From Reticulascus tulasneorum (lineage: Eukaryota > Ascomycota > Sordariomycetes > Glomerellales > Reticulascaceae), in contig LSAX01000001.1 in the NCBI GenBank assembly GCA_001557505.1, positions 682,001 through 746,000 of the forward strand: a stretch of DNA of 64,000 nt, in the 5' to 3' direction. Below the pieces are notes generated by a model. The model saw only the letters and a list, made by a program, of their open reading frames with translations, was not told where the DNA came from and did not search any database. Shown in pieces: positions 1-12,172 of the stretch. A program made the translations under genes and the position numbers. The first letter of the stretch is position 1, and every line of letters begins with the position of its first letter.

Positions 1-2278
1 GCGGTCGTGGGTGTGCACGACGGCAGTAGCTGAGTGGTTGACACGAGGCTGAATGAGGTGGCAGGTCGGATTACAGGACGCGGATCGAGTGGTCTATGGC
101 TCGTGGGGGGGAAAAGCAAATTCGGGGCCGCGGCCAAGGGGGCCAAGTGTGTTGTAGAGAGGGTATATACAATAACAAAAAGAGTAGAATGAAGGCTGGG
201 CTGGCTAGCTGACTGGTCGAGGACCTGTGATTGCGATTCCAGGTTTAAAAGAATGACAACGAACAGAATTCAAAGAGAGGGAGAAAGGAATGGACTGGAG
301 CTGGAGGGAGGGACCCGAGCGAGCAGAAGAAAAAGAAGAGACGACGGGAAGATAGCTGCTCTCTCGCACAGATGCTGCGGCGGCAACATGGGATCTTATT
401 CAACATGAATCAGACGCTCCCGGCTTCCCATCGTCACACAGCGCTTCTCCCTCTTAATCTCATCACCACATCCTGTCCCGAGCTTCATTGGATCCGTGGC
501 GTGCAGTGGAGATCAATCACCCAGTCAGGGGTGGTGCACCACCTGGGACGACAGGATAACGCCTCCCCAGCCAGTCAGTCGACGATTTCGGGGGGGCTAC
601 CATTCCAAAAACAGTATCTGCAGCAGAAAGTCATGTACTTCAACGGGCTTCGCAATTGCCGGGACCATTGGACGACGGAATTTAGTCTGTGCCTGGGCGT
701 TTCTTGCACCGAGGGAGGCAATACGACACTGAGCTATCACGTACACACATGGTCCAGTGCGAGTCGATATAGCTCTTCAACAGCAAAGTGGATTCCCTCC
801 CAATTCTCAAAGAATGAAAATGTTTCAATGTTTCTCAATGCTTATGCTTATTATGGGGGCCTTCTTTGTCGCAAGCCTCCCAATAGCACCGGATGTTAAT
901 AGTCGAGTTTCATGTCCCCTCGACTACGTGGTGGGGCGGGATGGTCAGTGCCCCGAAATTGCTTCCTCTCGAAGGGAGTTTAGTTCAGGGGCTTTGGGCG
1001 GTTGGCGATATCGCCTTGCCTCTAGTCATTATCCAGCCATTGACTCGATTACCGAAATTGGCATCATGGTGGCCCGGTGACTTCTCCTCCCCCGTCCCCT
1101 TTCGTCAGTCTGAATATCCCAATCCAGATCGTCCGTCTCCTTCTCGAAGCCGCACGTCACATCCTTCGCTCCACCCACCCGCACCGCACCAGGTCGGAGA
1201 CACAGATCACACTCGAAAATCTGCATACACACGTTGCCCAGATTCATGCTTACCAGACTGTCTGACGCCCATATGTCCACAACGAAGCCCCACGCTGCCT
1301 GTTGCAGACGCTGCCGGTCTGCCAATGCGTTGCATATATCTGTCTCCAGCCCTCTCTGACCCCCATGAGTCGCGTCCAGCTCGTCCGGAAAAAGCGGTTC
1401 TCGACCACTTTGATACTTCGGGATTGCTTTGGATACGACGTTGAAACCCGATCGAGCACTTGCCTCCCGCGGATTTCATCTGATTTCGTGTCCCGCACGA
1501 CTACCCTCAGGTAAGATCACCCATCTGCCCGTCTCTTCTTCGGTAGCTTCCGACGCATTTGCTTTCCGTGTGAGGTTGTTGGCTCCACACTCCGTGCCTC
1601 TGGAAAGAATACTTTGTGGTTCCGGTTTGGCCGATGGAAGATTAGAAGAGTTGATGTTCGACTTGAACCCCCACGCCTGTACAATCTATCAGGCCTCCAA
1701 TCCTCGGATCTCGCACCTTGAGCTACGAACGTCTCTGTAAATCTTCATGCCGCGATACAATAATTACCAGATCATGCCAATCTTTCGGCACGGCTGGCCG
1801 AACGGCATTCGCGAATCTTATGCCATGAACCAGGTCCACCGTCACACGTGTGCCCTGTGCCAGTCTGTGTCAATCAACAAGGTCAGGCAGTTATATTGGG
1901 CTGGAGAGTGCAGCGCTGCGCGGACAAGCCATCATGATAGTAAAATCTGCAAATATACTGGGGCTCTGCATAAAGCTCTGCAATGCCAGCGTCTAGATTC
2001 CCGCAGCAGAGGTGAGTAAATCGTAGGGCATGGCCCAAGAATATATGTACAATGACTTCTAACACAAAAACTACCGAGCCAGGATGGCGATATCGCGCAT
2101 CCTCCAACGCCTTTTCCCCTCGCTAAGTATATGCTATGTGTTTGACCTCTCTGGTAACCAAGAGCGTGATTATATGTACCAGGAAGTCTAATATGCCCCC
2201 ACAGAAGAAGACCAGGCGGCCCTCCTTCGGTTCGAACACCGTCCTGCTTGCCATAAGTTCGGTGGTCTTCTTTAAGAG
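1..2278. other. Gene-free stretch at left edge
   Basis: Open frames on both strands here are short, overlap one another and have unnatural composition (Ser/Pro/Arg/His-rich). None carries a recognisable domain or can be joined to another by convincing splice sites. The first few hundred bases are purine-rich and could be the upstream flank of a gene to the left. No RNA gene was seen. Confidence 0.5.
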
Positions 2279-4785
2279 CTAGGCTGGCGACTGGGAGGTC
2301 TTCGCGAGCGGTGGAAGCTCCGCCGGGATGTCGCCACCACCACCGCCATCGGAATCGGAGTTGGAGTCGGAGTCGTCTCTTATGGTCAACGGCTGCGACT
2401 CCGATCCGCCGCCGACATCAGCAACCGGTGCAATCGCTCCATTCGTCCCTGGGGTCACGGCGGCCGGTGCAGCGGATCGCACTGGCTTAGATGGACTTGG
2501 CAAATGGACTTGGACGCGAAGATCGCCTTGTTGATATGCCTGCGTAGATGAGGGCTGTTGAGGCGGGGATGATCGGACCTGAGAAGGTCGCGGGTTTTGA
2601 TGCCAAATGCCCGCTGTCGGATCTGCCGTTGCAGCCGTCGCGGCCACGCCAGATAGACCCCCTCCCATTTGGGACACAGCGACACCCTTTCTGTTAGGCG
2701 TCTCGGCCTGGGAGGACTGTGTCGTCACTGATTCTCCCGCACCATTCTTCCTCGCTCGCTTGTCTGCATGGTCGCCACCACTGTCACGTGAAGGGGTGGG
2801 TGCTTTGCCTGCCATTCGGAGACGCTCCTCTTCAATTTGAGTCCGACTGCGTCGCTCACGAAGCCGGATGCCATACTTTTTTCGGATCATGCTCTGTTTT
2901 GTGGCGAAGCTGTTCTTCAAACTAACCAGCTTCTGCTCCGTAGCTGTGGGATTTGGCAGCCGACGAGCCTCCGCCATCCTGGCGGAAAACATCTCTTCCG
3001 CGGCTTTGAGTTCCTCTTCCATTGCCCTCTTTTGACCAGTAGTCAAATGAGCGGCTGTATCTTTCGCCGCACTTGCTGGGGACGAATACGCTCCGTGTGG
3101 AGCAGCTCGGTTCGCCGTTGGGGTCTTATTTGAAGCAGAACTATGCTGTGAAGTAGGAGGAGCCTCATGGGAGACTTTTTGAACGGGTTGCGTAACCGCC
3201 GAAGGTTGGCCCAATGATGCTTTCCTATTTGCTTTCGTTGGAACCATCTCGCCAAAGTCTCCGCAAACCTTGTGGGCCACATGGTATTGAAGCCCAACAA
3301 TGTTGGTAAAACCTTGGCCGCAGTGGTGGCATGAACACTTGAACCCTGCCCCAGAGGGAGGCTGTCGAGTGCAGACACTCTTCTTCATATGCTATTGATG
3401 ACTGGTTAGCTTGGCCCACAGAGTTTTTAACGTATACTCACATGATCATATGTAGAGTGCTGTGTGAATATTTTGAGGCAAAGGTCGCATTGGAGCGGAT
3501 CCGGACGTTTAGAAGGGGCTGCTGGTGGTGGTTGCTCACGCACCTGGACTGATCGTGGCGGTGCCTGCGGCACACCAGTGGGGGGACCTCGTGGAATGAC
3601 ATGCTCGGGATCTTCCACTATGTCTCCTGCATCGTATCCGAGACGTTCCGCTCTGGCCAACGCGTTTAGCAGTGGTCGTGCCTCGATGGTGTGTAGTCGC
3701 TTTTCGAGAGCTTTGTCAAGGAATCGATTACCTGCCTTGGCGAGAATCGCATCGGCGACCTCATCAATGTCGGCAGGGGACAAATGTGCGATAATATCAA
3801 ACTTGGCCGCCGGGACCATTGTTGAACCAAAGTCCCGAATCGCTCTCTTCACGATGTCACCTTTTGCATGGTGGATTGTTGCATTCATCTATGTAATGGT
3901 TAGTCAGAGTAACAAGATAGGTCTATTGGGTTGGAGAAACAGTGGGAAGAGCAGAGATTGTGTCAGGAGCCCGATGACATGGCTATAAGTGACCAGGGGG
4001 GGCCGAGAGACGCGTCGCTCGGCGAGGATTCGACTTGGGGGCAGGGAGAAGTGAATCATGCTTACAACAAAGGCAAGATGGTAGTCGGTCCCCAACAGGC
4101 ACTTTTCCCAGTTGTCTCTCACAATGCGCCGCACAGCGTCAGGGATAGCCTGCTGGACAGCACGATTAAGCATCGCGCAATCGTTGCTGAATTTAGGGTT
4201 GTCTGACGGGTCGGACGTGCCATTGACCGGCGATAAGCCATAACCGCTGGTCGGTGATCTTGCAGCAGCCGAGGGTGGGTCCAAGATCTTTAGCTTCTGC
4301 GGCTTGGGCATGCCCATCATAGAGCCCTCAAGAGCTGGGGAGTTCTGAGAATGTGGGAAGTACGAGCCCAAGGCTGGAGCTTGGATTGGCGGGAGGTGCG
4401 GTGCGTGAGAAGTGAAAGCATAGTGAGAGGGCAAGGATGTATGGGATTGTGATGATGACGGTCGAGATTGGGGGTGGCCATTGACGTGTGGGTGCGGGTG
4501 TGGGATAGCAGGTGAGGCCGTCTGTTGGTGACTTCCGGGCCGTGAATAGCTATTTGGAGCTGCGGTTGCTACGCCATATGAAGAGTAGTTGGCAGGCGGA
4601 ACCGTACCATTTGCCGAAGAGAGCGGCCCGCCGTATTGGATCGGTATTGGTGATGCCGACGCCGACACTGAAGCCGATCCTCCTCCGTTCACAGACTGGT
4701 TCTGCGATTGTTGATAATGTTGCTCTGTCAAGCCATTCGGAAAAGGCAGCGGCCCTGCCATAGTTGCTTCATTCATCGCTACCAT
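2279..4785 (-). CDS. C2HC-type zinc-finger protein with disordered flanks
   Basis: Three exons (4785-4066, 3888-3442, 3391-2279) give 759 residues. The introns 3889-4065 (branch CTAAC, acceptor TAG) and 3392-3441 (GTGAGT donor) both fall between codons. The first about 200 residues are Ser/Pro/Gly/His-rich and look disordered. The middle, spanning the first junction, is a helical domain with motifs such as AIHHAKGD-like and NALARAERLGYD. Two Cys2-His-Cys fingers follow: CDLC...YDH..MKKSVC is completed only by joining exons 2 and 3, and CHHC...YHVAHKVC lies just after. The C-terminal third is a basic coiled region (RRSRTQIEEERLR) and then a low-complexity acidic Asp/Ser/Gly tail. This suggests a nuclear nucleic-acid-binding or chromatin protein, but the function is inferred only from the fingers. 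ATG 4785 is used; ATG 4776 is an alternative start. Confidence 0.8.
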
Positions 4786-6414
4786 GATGGGTTTTCATGG
4801 GCGATGAATGAGCATATGAGCGAGTTTGAGGATTCGCACACGTGATGATATAAGACAGACCAGGGAAGCTTGCTCAGGTCGTCCTGCCCAAAATGTGTGA
4901 ACGCGCGCTTCGAAAGATATGTAGCTTGTTTTGAAGCGTGGTGAAAGTGCTAAGAGAGAAGCGACTGTCGATGTCTTTCAGCAAGCAAAAGGCCAAATTT
5001 CAAGGTTGAAAGAAGTTGGACCTCTTGGTTGGTTGGCGGTCTTTCAGTCAGTCGCGGTGCAAGAAAGTGACAGGGGGAGGAACGCCCGGGCGAGACGCGA
5101 GGATTTTAATCGTGACTCGTCTCCAGTGTGTAAAAAGAAGGATGGGGCCTTCTTAATTAATAATTAAAAACCCCCTTAGCGCCAAAATTATAGCACAGTA
5201 TCGCGCAAAGGGAAGATCCACACTTATATCTTTTCTGCTTCCTATTGGCTGCTGCCGCATAGTTTCCCTGACAAAAACTTCCGGGGCTACCGTACGCAGT
5301 TGGCCAAATATTTCCTTTTAGAGATCAAGCTCTTTCTTGCATGAACCTTTTGGCCAACCTACCTAAACTGATAAAGAGGATCCCGGTCTCAAAGAAAAGC
5401 GCGCTAGTCCTCTGGATGGCAAACGGGGATCGATCGATATATGTACCTTCGCGTGCTGGGAAACTCGAGCCTTGGACTTTGCGCACTGGGCCCTAGATTT
5501 CTTTCCAGGGCACCAGAATGGACCATGTGGCAGACAGCAGTGAACCGACTTTTGACATTTGACACATTCCAAAACCTGAGACGTTGTCTCATGCGCTATC
5601 GCCTCATCCATCATGAAATAATATACGCCGTTATTAACTTCCCTTAGCGAGCAGCTGATTTATTACAGCGGCCCATGGCTAGGATTGGCTCGCTAAGATA
5701 TGTACTCATAAGAGTGTTTTAAAAACAGGGTCCCATCAGTAAACGTTTGAAATGGGGCGGGTGGGTTCCAATTCATTGGCCCCTAAAGCTTATAATTAAT
5801 TATTTCCTTCGCCTTCTGTAGCCGATATTGCCCGATCGCCACATCCCATGTGTTAGGTATTCCCAATCCAGCATGGAACTCTGATATTGCTCCATATAGC
5901 TGGTATGAACACGATCGCGTGGTCTAGCCTATTCTCTTCAAGGACAATAGAAATCCACGCCATCTAACTCGTATACCATGCCAAACACCACACGAATCAT
6001 CGAGGTCAGACAGGTGAACATTGTGGTACGACTACCAGGCCTATCATACTCTTGCCGTCAATAGGATCAACGGGAAAACAAAGAGAGGCGGCGTAGCTCT
6101 AGATGATGTAGATCAGACGGCAAGATTAGTAAGAAAAGACATACTTATACACAGTCACTGCCATTCACATATATCCCGTCTGAGATATCATGGCATGGAA
6201 ACCACCTCGATGAGGGAGAAAGGGGCAAAGGCGCGACCACACCTCCAAACGTGGTGCAGTGAGCAACAAACGAGATCGATGAATGGTTTTGAACAGGTCT
6301 TCGAAAATAGTGAGCCTAACCTTTTGGTCATGCCCAGAACACGCCCAAGGTCTGCTTCTTGGACCAACCCTTCTGAACAGCCATCTCGCCGAGCAGTTCG
6401 TCCACCGGTTTCCA
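4786..6414. other. Intergenic, probable promoter of zinc-finger gene
   Basis: No coding region could be supported. Frames are short and overlapping. Pyrimidine-rich and AT-rich patches near 5150-5170 and 5790-5810 are ordinary fungal intergenic sequence. This lies upstream of the gene at 2279-4785 and downstream of the one ending at 6415. Confidence 0.5.
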
Positions 6415-7437
6415 CTAATTCTGTCGTCTTGGAGGAGGTTGACATGATCTTCCCATTTTCTCCCTGATCCAGTTATCAGTCCACCAATACCGCTGTACCA
6501 TCTCTGGCTCGGTCCCCCAGAAATCCATTCGCTCCTTTCGCCCCTTCAGCTTCCGCCCGAATCTTGCCATCAGTCGAGTCTCGACCAACTTGTCTCGTAG
6601 CTTGACGAGATACCGATACCAGTCTTCCCATTTGATGTTGCTGTGGTTGTCTCTATTGCATGTTGGTACCATGCTACTTGAGAGCAGCTCAGATACTGGC
6701 GTCAATCCTTTGGCCATGGCTTGCTTATGTCGCTCGGTCTCCCACAATCTTGCTTGGACGCATGTTGATCACCAGATTTCTCAGCTCTTCCATTCCTGGG
6801 ACGAGCTGCCTATCAACAACCCCAGTCGCATACCAACCGATACAGAAAGAGCTGTTTTGCGAAAACTCGACACCCTCATCACTCAGTTTGACAGTCTCAT
6901 TGGCCATGGCGATGATGGATTTTACGAGTGGACTGCCATCCTAGGCACTAAGCCTGCTCAAGTCAGTACTGCTTCAAAAGATGGGATGCTGAGATAGGCG
7001 TACTCGGATTCTCATCTCAGATATTTCCGGAGTATGGGCGGCGCTATTAATGGGATGCTTCATTTGGTGAGTGAACGACGCGAGGCCAGCAAGTTCAGTG
7101 TTGCTCATAAGCAGTTTTGAAGCCGAGAGAATACTGGGTAGGTAAAAAGCAGCAAATTCTACCCTTCGGAAATCCAGAAGGTCGGATGGTAATTCCTTGC
7201 TAACAGGGCCTTGGGCAATCATGGTCTGGAGCCCGGGGAAAGAGCCTATGGCGTGAAGTAACAAAAGCGAAAGGCAGAATCTAAGCGGGGCCATGCCATC
7301 AAGCCGGACAGCAAGACCTACCTATCCCGGTAAGAACGAGGAGTAAAGTCAACTCGCTGGGTACTCAGACACGTCTAACAATGTACTTCACTGGCTGCAC
7401 TGGACGCGTGGAAGAGAGCCTGCGATTTAAGCACCAT
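6415..7437 (-). pseudogene. Unrecognised protein gene with an apparent frameshift
   Basis: A convincing three-exon model exists: exon 1 7437-7387 (17 codons), exon 2 7321-7004 (106 codons), exon 3 6940-6415. The introns are 65 and 63 bases with GTAC donors and TAG acceptors, and the frame holds across both joins. Exon 2 has a Leu-rich helix (LLLLHAIGSFPGLQTM). In exon 3 the frame runs well to ...LVINMRPSK and then hits a stop at 6725. The clearly protein-like continuation (WETERHKQAMAKG, then IKWEDWYRYLVKLRDKLVE and a Trp/Arg-rich end) lies one frame over and is open to 6415. I found no intron that repairs it. The shift maps to about 6745-6752. It is either a recent pseudogene or a one-base assembly error. 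The family was not recognised. If real, the shortened product would be about 195 residues. Confidence 0.55.
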
Positions 7438-7782
7438 CCCTCAGAGCAAGTTGCCATAATGTCCCCTTCTCTAGAGATTTCCACTTCGGTCCAACATGTG
7501 GTGAGTTGAATGGATATGTTTCTGGACATGGTAAGACGCTCTAAACGCAACATATCACATGTCACGCATGTTGCTGACTTGTTGACTAAAGTTATGTTTA
7601 TTCAGGCGAGTACTCAACAGAGGTTGAATATGCCGTTACATAATAATACAGCATGAGGATGTTATCGATCCATGGAGCTGAAAGAAGCCTACCACACTGC
7701 GTTGCGGTGGCGGCCAACGGCAAAAGAAACATCCAACCGAAACTAAACCCATATTTGCAACTGGAACGATTTGATCGCAGTC
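7438..7782. other. Intergenic
   Basis: Short spacer between two minus-strand genes. It holds the 5' flank of the frameshifted gene and the 3' flank of the annexin gene. No further coding signal was seen. A small upstream frame (7565-7365) overlaps exon 1 of the frameshifted gene in another frame and is probably not used. Confidence 0.4.
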
Positions 7783-9376
7783 TTAATCTCCGATGCAAGC
7801 CACCAACAACTTCTCGTAATCGCCGCTCGTCTCACCCTTGATCCTACTCCCCAAGCTGCGACGAAACCTCTGCTGGTAAGCAGCCTTGATGTTGGTCATG
7901 GTGGCACGATCCCAGTGGAAGCGAACGACGCGGCCAATGAGCAGCTGATCCTTGGTACCGGCACCAGACATGGCATCCTCCAGCAGTTGGGCTGCATGCA
8001 TGTACTTGTCCACAGCATGGCGTAGCTGGAATAGTAGAGCGTCCTCCATGTGACCACTAAATTCCTGCAAGACTGTTAGTTGCCGTAGGACAGACAAGAT
8101 TTCGGGTAGCGTACCTTCTTGATCACATCCTCCAACTTCTTCCTGAACTTTTGCTCATAAGTCTGGGCAATGGCGCGAATTTGGTTATCGTTTCTGGTGC
8201 TGAGAATGTTGCAAACGAGTATCTCGTCGGTTCCAACCTTCCCTTCCGTCGCCTTGTATAACTCCATCACATCAGCGTCGATTTGCTGCGGTATCACCGG
8301 TGCCGAGTCCTCTGCTCTGTTGGCAGCCAACACGATCAGGAAGTGCCTTTCCGTTTTCATGCTTAGGTCGTCTTTGACAGCATCCTCCAGCTTTCGCCGG
8401 GTGAGCTGCTGGTAAGCGCTCTTAATGGCCCGGAGATCCGCATTTGATCGACCCAGCAGCACATCGTTCAGCACCTTTTCCTTGGTGCCTGGTCCATCCA
8501 TAGCTTCGAAGAGCTCATAGACGTCCGCGTAAAGTGGTCCGCGAACAATGGACAGCAGACCTCTCTCGAGCCAACCGCCCGTCTCTTTCTTAATGTCTTG
8601 GTCTAATTGTCGGTTGAAGCTCCTCTGGAAAGCAGATTTGATAGCCTCGACTTGTAGTGGATCTTTCGTCGCCAGGGCCCGGATCAGCGCCTTCTCGTCT
8701 GTGCCGAATCCCTTCATAGCATTCCGGCAGGCCGAAGCATCCGGGTTACCATCCCACTGAATGATCTGCGGGGGTCCGTATCCCACGGAAGGCGGCGTAG
8801 GCGCCGTCGCCGGTTGCCCATACTGTGGCTGGGGAGCTCCATACTGACCGGGAGGTGGCCCTGGGGGAGCGCCATACTGGCCGGGAGGTGGTCCTGGAGG
8901 AGCGCCGTATTGGCCAGGCGGAGCAGGTGATGGCTGACCGTATGGTGCTGGTGGCGGCGCGCCGTATTGACCTGGAGGCGGTCCTGGCGGAGCGCCATAC
9001 TGGCCAGGCGGAGCGGGCGACCCATACGGAGCCGGTGGTTGCTGCCCGTAGTATGATGCCTGCTGCGGTGGAGGATACTGGCCCGGAGGAGGCTGGCCGT
9101 AAGCCTGCTGCGGAGGGTACTGACCCTGGGGAGGGGGATATTGTCCTGGGGGAGGCTGACCGTAACCCTGTTGCGGAGGAGGGTACTGGCCCTGGGGAGG
9201 AGGATATTGACCCGGGGGAGGTTGCCCATAGGCCGGCTGCGCTGGAGGGTATTGTTGGCCGTAGCCCTGCTGGGGCTGCTCTGTTCAAACTGTTAGATGC
9301 ATCCCGAATGAGCAAGAGGTCGCATGATGGAATGCTACGTACGAGCGCCGTAACCGTACTGGCCTTGGTGAGACAT
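7783..9376 (-). CDS. Annexin with Pro/Gln/Gly/Tyr-rich N-terminal domain
   Basis: Annexins bind acidic phospholipids in a calcium-dependent way at membranes. Three exons (9376-9343, 9280-8115, 8064-7783) give 493 residues. The first coding exon is only 34 bases (MSHQGQYGYG start, codon split at a GTACGT donor). Residues about 10-180 are a low-complexity domain built from units like QYGAPPGPPPG and QYPPPQ. The annexin core starts near residue 190 and has four repeats, recognisable by the loops GFGTDEKALIRAL, GPGTKEKVLNDVL, KVGTDEILVCNIL and GAGTKDQLLIGRV. The first and third keep the GT-D type calcium-loop pattern. The second and fourth have Lys after GT, which may weaken calcium binding. The layout matches the long-tailed fungal annexins (AnxC3-like) and resembles animal annexin A7/A11. 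The translation ends in ACIGD. Confidence 0.93.
8800..9270 (-). repeat. Imperfect coding repeat, annexin tail
   Basis: Degenerate tandem units of roughly 24-45 bases encode Pro/Gly/Gln/Tyr blocks (for example GQYGAPP and GYGQPPP). The GC-rich strand bias opens long false frames in all other phases of this stretch. They should not be annotated as genes. Confidence 0.75.
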
Positions 9377-10787
9377 TGCGACTCTCGATAGTTGGTTGCG
9401 CCTCAGGCGTTGGGAAGCCGGGAATCGTGGGGCGCGGGGTAAAAGTTTGGATGATGATGAATCGAGGATTACGAAACACTACCAGGAGGAGAAGAGCGCG
9501 ATGGACCTGGGGAGGCAAGGTAATTTATTGAAGAAGCTCAGGCAAATTCACAAAGGAGGGGCTGTGAAAGCTGAGGTGGACTTGTCGCCTGGGCGTGCCG
9601 CCGAGAAAGGTTGTTGGGCTGACAGTGGCTTAGCCGCATGCGAAGTGAGGAATACAAAACGTCATGTTTATCGCCTCGGTGTCTTTGCTCTTCATTTTCG
9701 TATGTCGCACCCCACTAATGATTTATCTTAGTTCCTTAGCACACAGCTCACGAATCCGGTTCCCACGGTTCGTAGCATGTTTGCGCCTTGGCATTAGGTA
9801 CCTTGCAAGACTGGTGTGGCTGACTTGACCTGCTTCGGAATCTAAGCTTCTGCGTCGCAACTGTCCTGTGGTGATACTGTTGATGCTCGATATCTACACT
9901 TGAACCAAGAAGCTCTGGATCTCAATTTCTGCCCTACGAGACTCCATACTCCATATCGCCTTGGGGGGGATCATGACGAAATCCATGTGTACAGGGGGGG
10001 AGATCTTCCACTTCAAGCCACATCCCAGCTGCGAAGACCCTGGCGCTAAGATGCCCCACTTTTGCCTAGAGGATGCATGCATGCACAGCCACGGTGCGTT
10101 AGGTAGGTACCCTACAGTACAACATCACGGCTTCCATCCAATTCGGTGCATTTGTGCGAACCAACCAACTATCATTGACCTGGCTGGCCGGGCACTGTCT
10201 TCCAGAATCCAGAGTTTGATATTCCCCGGCTGCCTCTGATAATTGTGTTGTGAAGCGCGAAAAAGGACTGCAAGGTTTCCCAACCATGTCTCCATCTCCG
10301 AGATTGAGTTTGAATTGGGGTGGCTGGTGTTGCTGGACCCGCTTCCGGCACCTGAAATCCTTAAGCACTCTCTGTTCTAGGTGCTGCAGGCAGTGCCTAC
10401 GAATCCTGGCGTTCTGGCTAAGCTTATAAGGTAAGCGAACACTACTTAACAATTTCTTCCCTGACCCCGCCAATTCGGAGAGGCACGTGCCTAGCAGTGG
10501 TGCCTGTTTCACATGCTGGAGGGGCAATTTACTTCGCCAAAACTCCCCAACCACCAAAATTTCCATCACCACAGAACTTTATACCCTTCCAGCCATCTCC
10601 ATTGCGTAGCGTAAATTCAACGCTCCCACAATTAAAAAGAATGGCTTCTTCTCCAGGTTTGTGTCATCTCCATTCCTCTACTCTCCCAATCTGTCATAAC
10701 TTCCGCAATTGACAAGGTCTCACTTGCTTCTCTGTCGCATTCCCCGAATCAATTGTCAAAGCCGTCAGATCTTGGATCACTGTCAAG
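9377..10787. other. Intergenic, divergent promoter region
   Basis: Lies between the annexin gene (-) and the secreted Ser/Thr-rich protein gene (+), so it serves as promoter for both. A short upstream frame starting at ATG 10641 (24 codons, ends before 10788) could be a uORF in the leader of the plus-strand gene. No other coding signal was seen. Confidence 0.45.
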
Positions 10788-11441
10788 ATGCGAGCCACTC
10801 TCTCTACTCTGCTGCTTCTCACCTTCTCTACCCTCTCAGCTGCTCAACCATTTCTGGGCCGCTTCAATCGAAGGGCTTCTGCAGCGAAACCTTCTTACTC
10901 TGTCGTCAATGTTGATGGGAGCGATGGCACAAGGCAAGGTGGTGGCAATGGCGGTGCACCGACTGTGACGGTAACTCGAACTGCCGCGCCGATAACAACC
11001 ACTATTACGAGATCTTCTCCGCCGACAACAGTCACACACCCAGTCACCGCGACAGTTGTTTCCATCGTCCCGGTAGACGGGGGGCCAGAGTCGGACCCAG
11101 CACCAATCACTGTAACCGTTTACAAATCTCTACCTCCAGCACCGGCGCCGGCATCGACTACTGTTTCCACTTCCACAAGGTCGACGTCCACCTCAACGTC
11201 CACATCAGCCTCAAGTACGACAGCGTCCTCTACTGCATTGGCCTCCTCCACCTCGATTGCATCAGTTCCGACATCCTCTACTTCGGAAGTTGCTACCCAA
11301 GTCTTCACCACACTCGTCACAAGCATTACGACGGCCCCCACAACGACCTCAACCACGAAGACATATGATGATGGTCTGTGGCACACCACCTATCCTGCAT
11401 GGAACGGCACTACACTACACCGGTTCCGACGGGCCAACTGA
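10788..11441 (+). CDS. Secreted Ser/Thr-rich cell-surface protein
   Basis: Single exon, 217 residues. It opens with a clear signal peptide (MRATLSTLLLLTFSTLSA) and probable cleavage after SAA. Two likely dibasic processing points follow (GRFNRR near residue 28, and HRFRRAN at the very end). The middle is rich in Thr/Val repeats (TVTVTRT, TTTITR, TATVVS), then long Ser/Thr runs typical of heavily O-mannosylated fungal wall proteins. There is no hydrophobic tail, so a GPI anchor is unlikely. There are no cysteines and no enzymatic domain. It is probably a structural wall or secreted mannoprotein, and the specific role is unknown. Confidence 0.75.
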   Translation: MRATLSTLLLLTFSTLSAAQPFLGRFNRRASAAKPSYSVVNVDGSDGTRQGGGNGGAPTVTVTRTAAPITTTITRSSPPTTVTHPVTATVVSIVPVDGGPESDPAPITVTVYKSLPPAPAPASTTVSTSTRSTSTSTSTSASSTTASSTALASSTSIASVPTSSTSEVATQVFTTLVTSITTAPTTTSTTKTYDDGLWHTTYPAWNGTTLHRFRRAN

Positions 11442-12172
11442 GAAACGGAATCACGGTCGTTTGATATGCGAATTAGAACATTAGATTGGGAACAGGATTG
11501 GTAATACACGGCGCATTGGGTCCAAGGATGGAAAAGCGCATGTCTCTTTGGGTATGATGTACCACTATACGTACGAAAAAGATGGATCAACGATCGATGT
11601 ACGATTCGGGGCCTCACCTGGCTTCGTATTAGCACTGACCAAGAGCTGGAAAGAGCTGTCGTCATAGGACGTCATAATTTTAATTAGAATAACAATAATA
11701 GATGCATAACAGCCTTGAATGCCTGGTCCTACCGTGCTCGTCGCCTCGTCATTGTAATAACACCATGGCTTTCGTGCAGCACAGGCGCAATTGGGGTATC
11801 GTTAGTCGGCAAGCTGCGATTCAATCGGCTCACAGGTGTTGCTTTCCATAAGCTTTCACCATAAACTTAAGAATGCTCTCAGCTTTAGGATCTAACAAGT
11901 CGGCCAAAAACTAGAAATGAGACATCTTCGGGGGGTAAAGATATTCCACATTCTCGGCCGGGCGTTTTGTGGTAATGTACTGTAGGCCGGCCGAACGATT
12001 GTCCGTAAGATAAGATTGTGGATAGCTCACCACCCATTCGGTACCTATCATGGAGGGGCATGGAAATTTATCCCAATGCATCCAGGATATTTTTTTCTTT
12101 CGGTGCCAAAGCCAACGCTCTACATAACATCATAGACGATTCTAGCCATTGTCATTGAACAATTCCTTCAAT
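11442..12172. other. Intergenic
   Basis: An AT-rich 3' flank, then the promoter of the dioxygenase gene. No coding signal is visible. Confidence 0.5.

Noticed and set aside
893..1444. 183-residue plus-strand frame near the left edge
   Set aside because: Pro/Ser/Arg-rich, with no domain and four competing overlapping frames.
2229..2240. tRNA B-box-like ggttcgaacac
   Set aside because: No A-box or cloverleaf could be drawn around it. The final bases do not fit the B-box consensus.
6590..6997. 135-residue plus-strand frame
   Set aside because: Looks fairly protein-like but lies antisense to the spliced minus-strand gene, which has better composition and splice signals.
8714..9391. Long frames on both strands over the annexin tail (for example 8825-9391 + and 8746-9315 -)
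   Set aside because: Created by the GC-biased repeat. The true frame is fixed by continuity with the annexin core and the MSHQGQYGYG start exon.
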